In this document: one piece after another, positions 63,042 through 64,000 of the stretch
Numbering within the stretch: the first letter of the stretch is position 1
Layout of the letters: each line of letters opens with the position of its first letter
Origin: Atherix ibis
Lineage: Eukaryota; Arthropoda; Insecta; Diptera; Athericidae
Assembly (NCBI GenBank): GCA_958298945.1
Contig: OY282607.1
Location: forward strand, 77,678,868 to 77,742,867
Direction: 5' to 3'
Length of the DNA: 64,000 nt
Translations under genes and position numbers: made by a program
Notes under the pieces: model-generated
What the model was told of the DNA's origin: nothing
What the model saw: only the letters and a program-made list of their open reading frames with translations
Databases searched by the model: none

Positions 63042-64000
63042 ATTTAAACCCCGTGTGTGATTGTTGCTGGTTTCCCTTATACAAACGTTTTCCTCCTCAA
63101 TTTTAGATTGGCGCTCTTGTAAGCCCGTACGTACGCACCAATACACACACGCACACACATGCACACATACGCCCATTCATATAGTCGAAAATAAAACCAA
63201 ATGAACATTAAACCATCCTTATCGTTTACACAAAATACTGATGAACATTTTCTTTTTTTATATTTTTAACAAAAGATACAGACACGCTACCCTTTCGCAT
63301 AGTATACCATATATTTTCGACTAACCAAAGAATACCGAATTGATGAGAAATCCACAAAGGGTTTTCTATGCATTTCGTTACAAACAAATTAATTTGGAAA
63401 AGTTTTTAAGCATTTTCAACAAGAATATAGACAATATTGTTATATTTATTTTTAGATCAAGCTATGGATAAATTTATTTGGAATATTAGGAAAATAAGAA
63501 ATTCAGCTCAAATATGTTTACAGTTTTTAAGTTATTTCTACATCAATAAGTATCAAATACAAGTGGGTCGCACCAGGAGCGATTGAAACTGGTACTGAAT
63601 GTCTAGGAGAGTTTAAGAATCAAGTTATATTTCGGAGAAGTCCGTAGTATTCCCAGATAGCTATGTGATATCTCACTACTTTTATGCCACAGCACGTATG
63701 GTGACCAAATAAGACTTCAAACACATTCGTTTAAAATCGTAAAAAAAATATTATTATAGATCTGCAAAAATTTCTTTCCTAAGCAGGCATGAGGTTGACT
63801 TCAGTTAATATTTGAATATTTATTTAAAAAAAGTGTAAAAATATTTTACTATACATCGATTATTATTAAAAAGGGGCATTTCGATAATTAAAATAAAAAA
63901 TTAAAAATTCTAAAATGAAGTAAAATAAAATTCAAATAAAATCCTTTGATCCAACGCAGTCAGTCTATTACGATTCCTATCTTCACAAAGATTTGTTTTT

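Larger units (their letters stand above)
60160..64000 (-). other. E93 upstream intron, partly resolved
   Basis: Upstream of the first recognised E93 exon. It contains a hairpin (60339-60377), a transposase relic (60650-61745), a GC-richer non-coding patch (62640-63200) with a GGGCTT repeat and a CA-rich stretch (63140-63176), and otherwise AT-rich DNA. No coding exon with an E93-like sequence or compatible splice phase was recognised. It is called intronic by inference only. Confidence 0.6.

Overview
This is nuclear DNA from an insect, most likely a higher fly (Schizophora, possibly a tephritid; inferred from the style of the host protein and its transposons, not proven). One host gene is recognisable: the ecdysone-cascade transcription factor E93 (Eip93F / Mblk-1 / LCOR family), on the minus strand. 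Five coding exons can be placed with matching splice phases: 60040-60159, 59641-59775, 58983-59504, 58667-58868 and a 2.8 kb terminal exon at 37190-39989. They encode about 1,258 residues, with a CtBP-binding motif (PLDLS), an LxxLL box, Q/H-rich tracts and two Pipsqueak-type helix-turn-helix DNA-binding domains. The start codon and first exon were not found and probably lie beyond 60160, possibly outside the window.

Layout from left to right. Positions 1-7560 lie downstream of E93 and hold decayed DNA transposons: a mariner C-terminal scrap, a complete pogo/Tigger-type element with terminal inverted repeats (2555-4529), a mariner remnant (6489-6905) and a transposase relic (7135-7560). Positions 7600-37189 are about 29.5 kb of extremely AT-rich sequence without genes or recognisable coding transposons. 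It is broken by microsatellites and one GC-richer island (11.1-11.9 kb) containing inverted-repeat structures. The E93 3' UTR must enter this tract, but its end cannot be placed.

The 18.7 kb intron at 39990-58666 is a transposon graveyard: a non-LTR retrotransposon fragment, a deleted mariner with TIRs, several relics of one IS630/Tc1/mariner-type family, a fairly young mariner with a scrambled leader, and a dead Mos1-like mariner that has lost a catalytic aspartate. The four upstream E93 exons sit within 1.5 kb. A further transposase relic (60650-61745) lies in the next intron, and the window ends in non-coding sequence with short repeats.

No RNA gene, CRISPR array or prokaryotic feature was seen. 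The most notable observations are the symmetric, individually skippable E93 exons, the contrast between the transposon-free AT-rich downstream tract and the transposon-filled intron, the rearranged mariner leader, and the motif-dense island at 11.35-11.80 kb.
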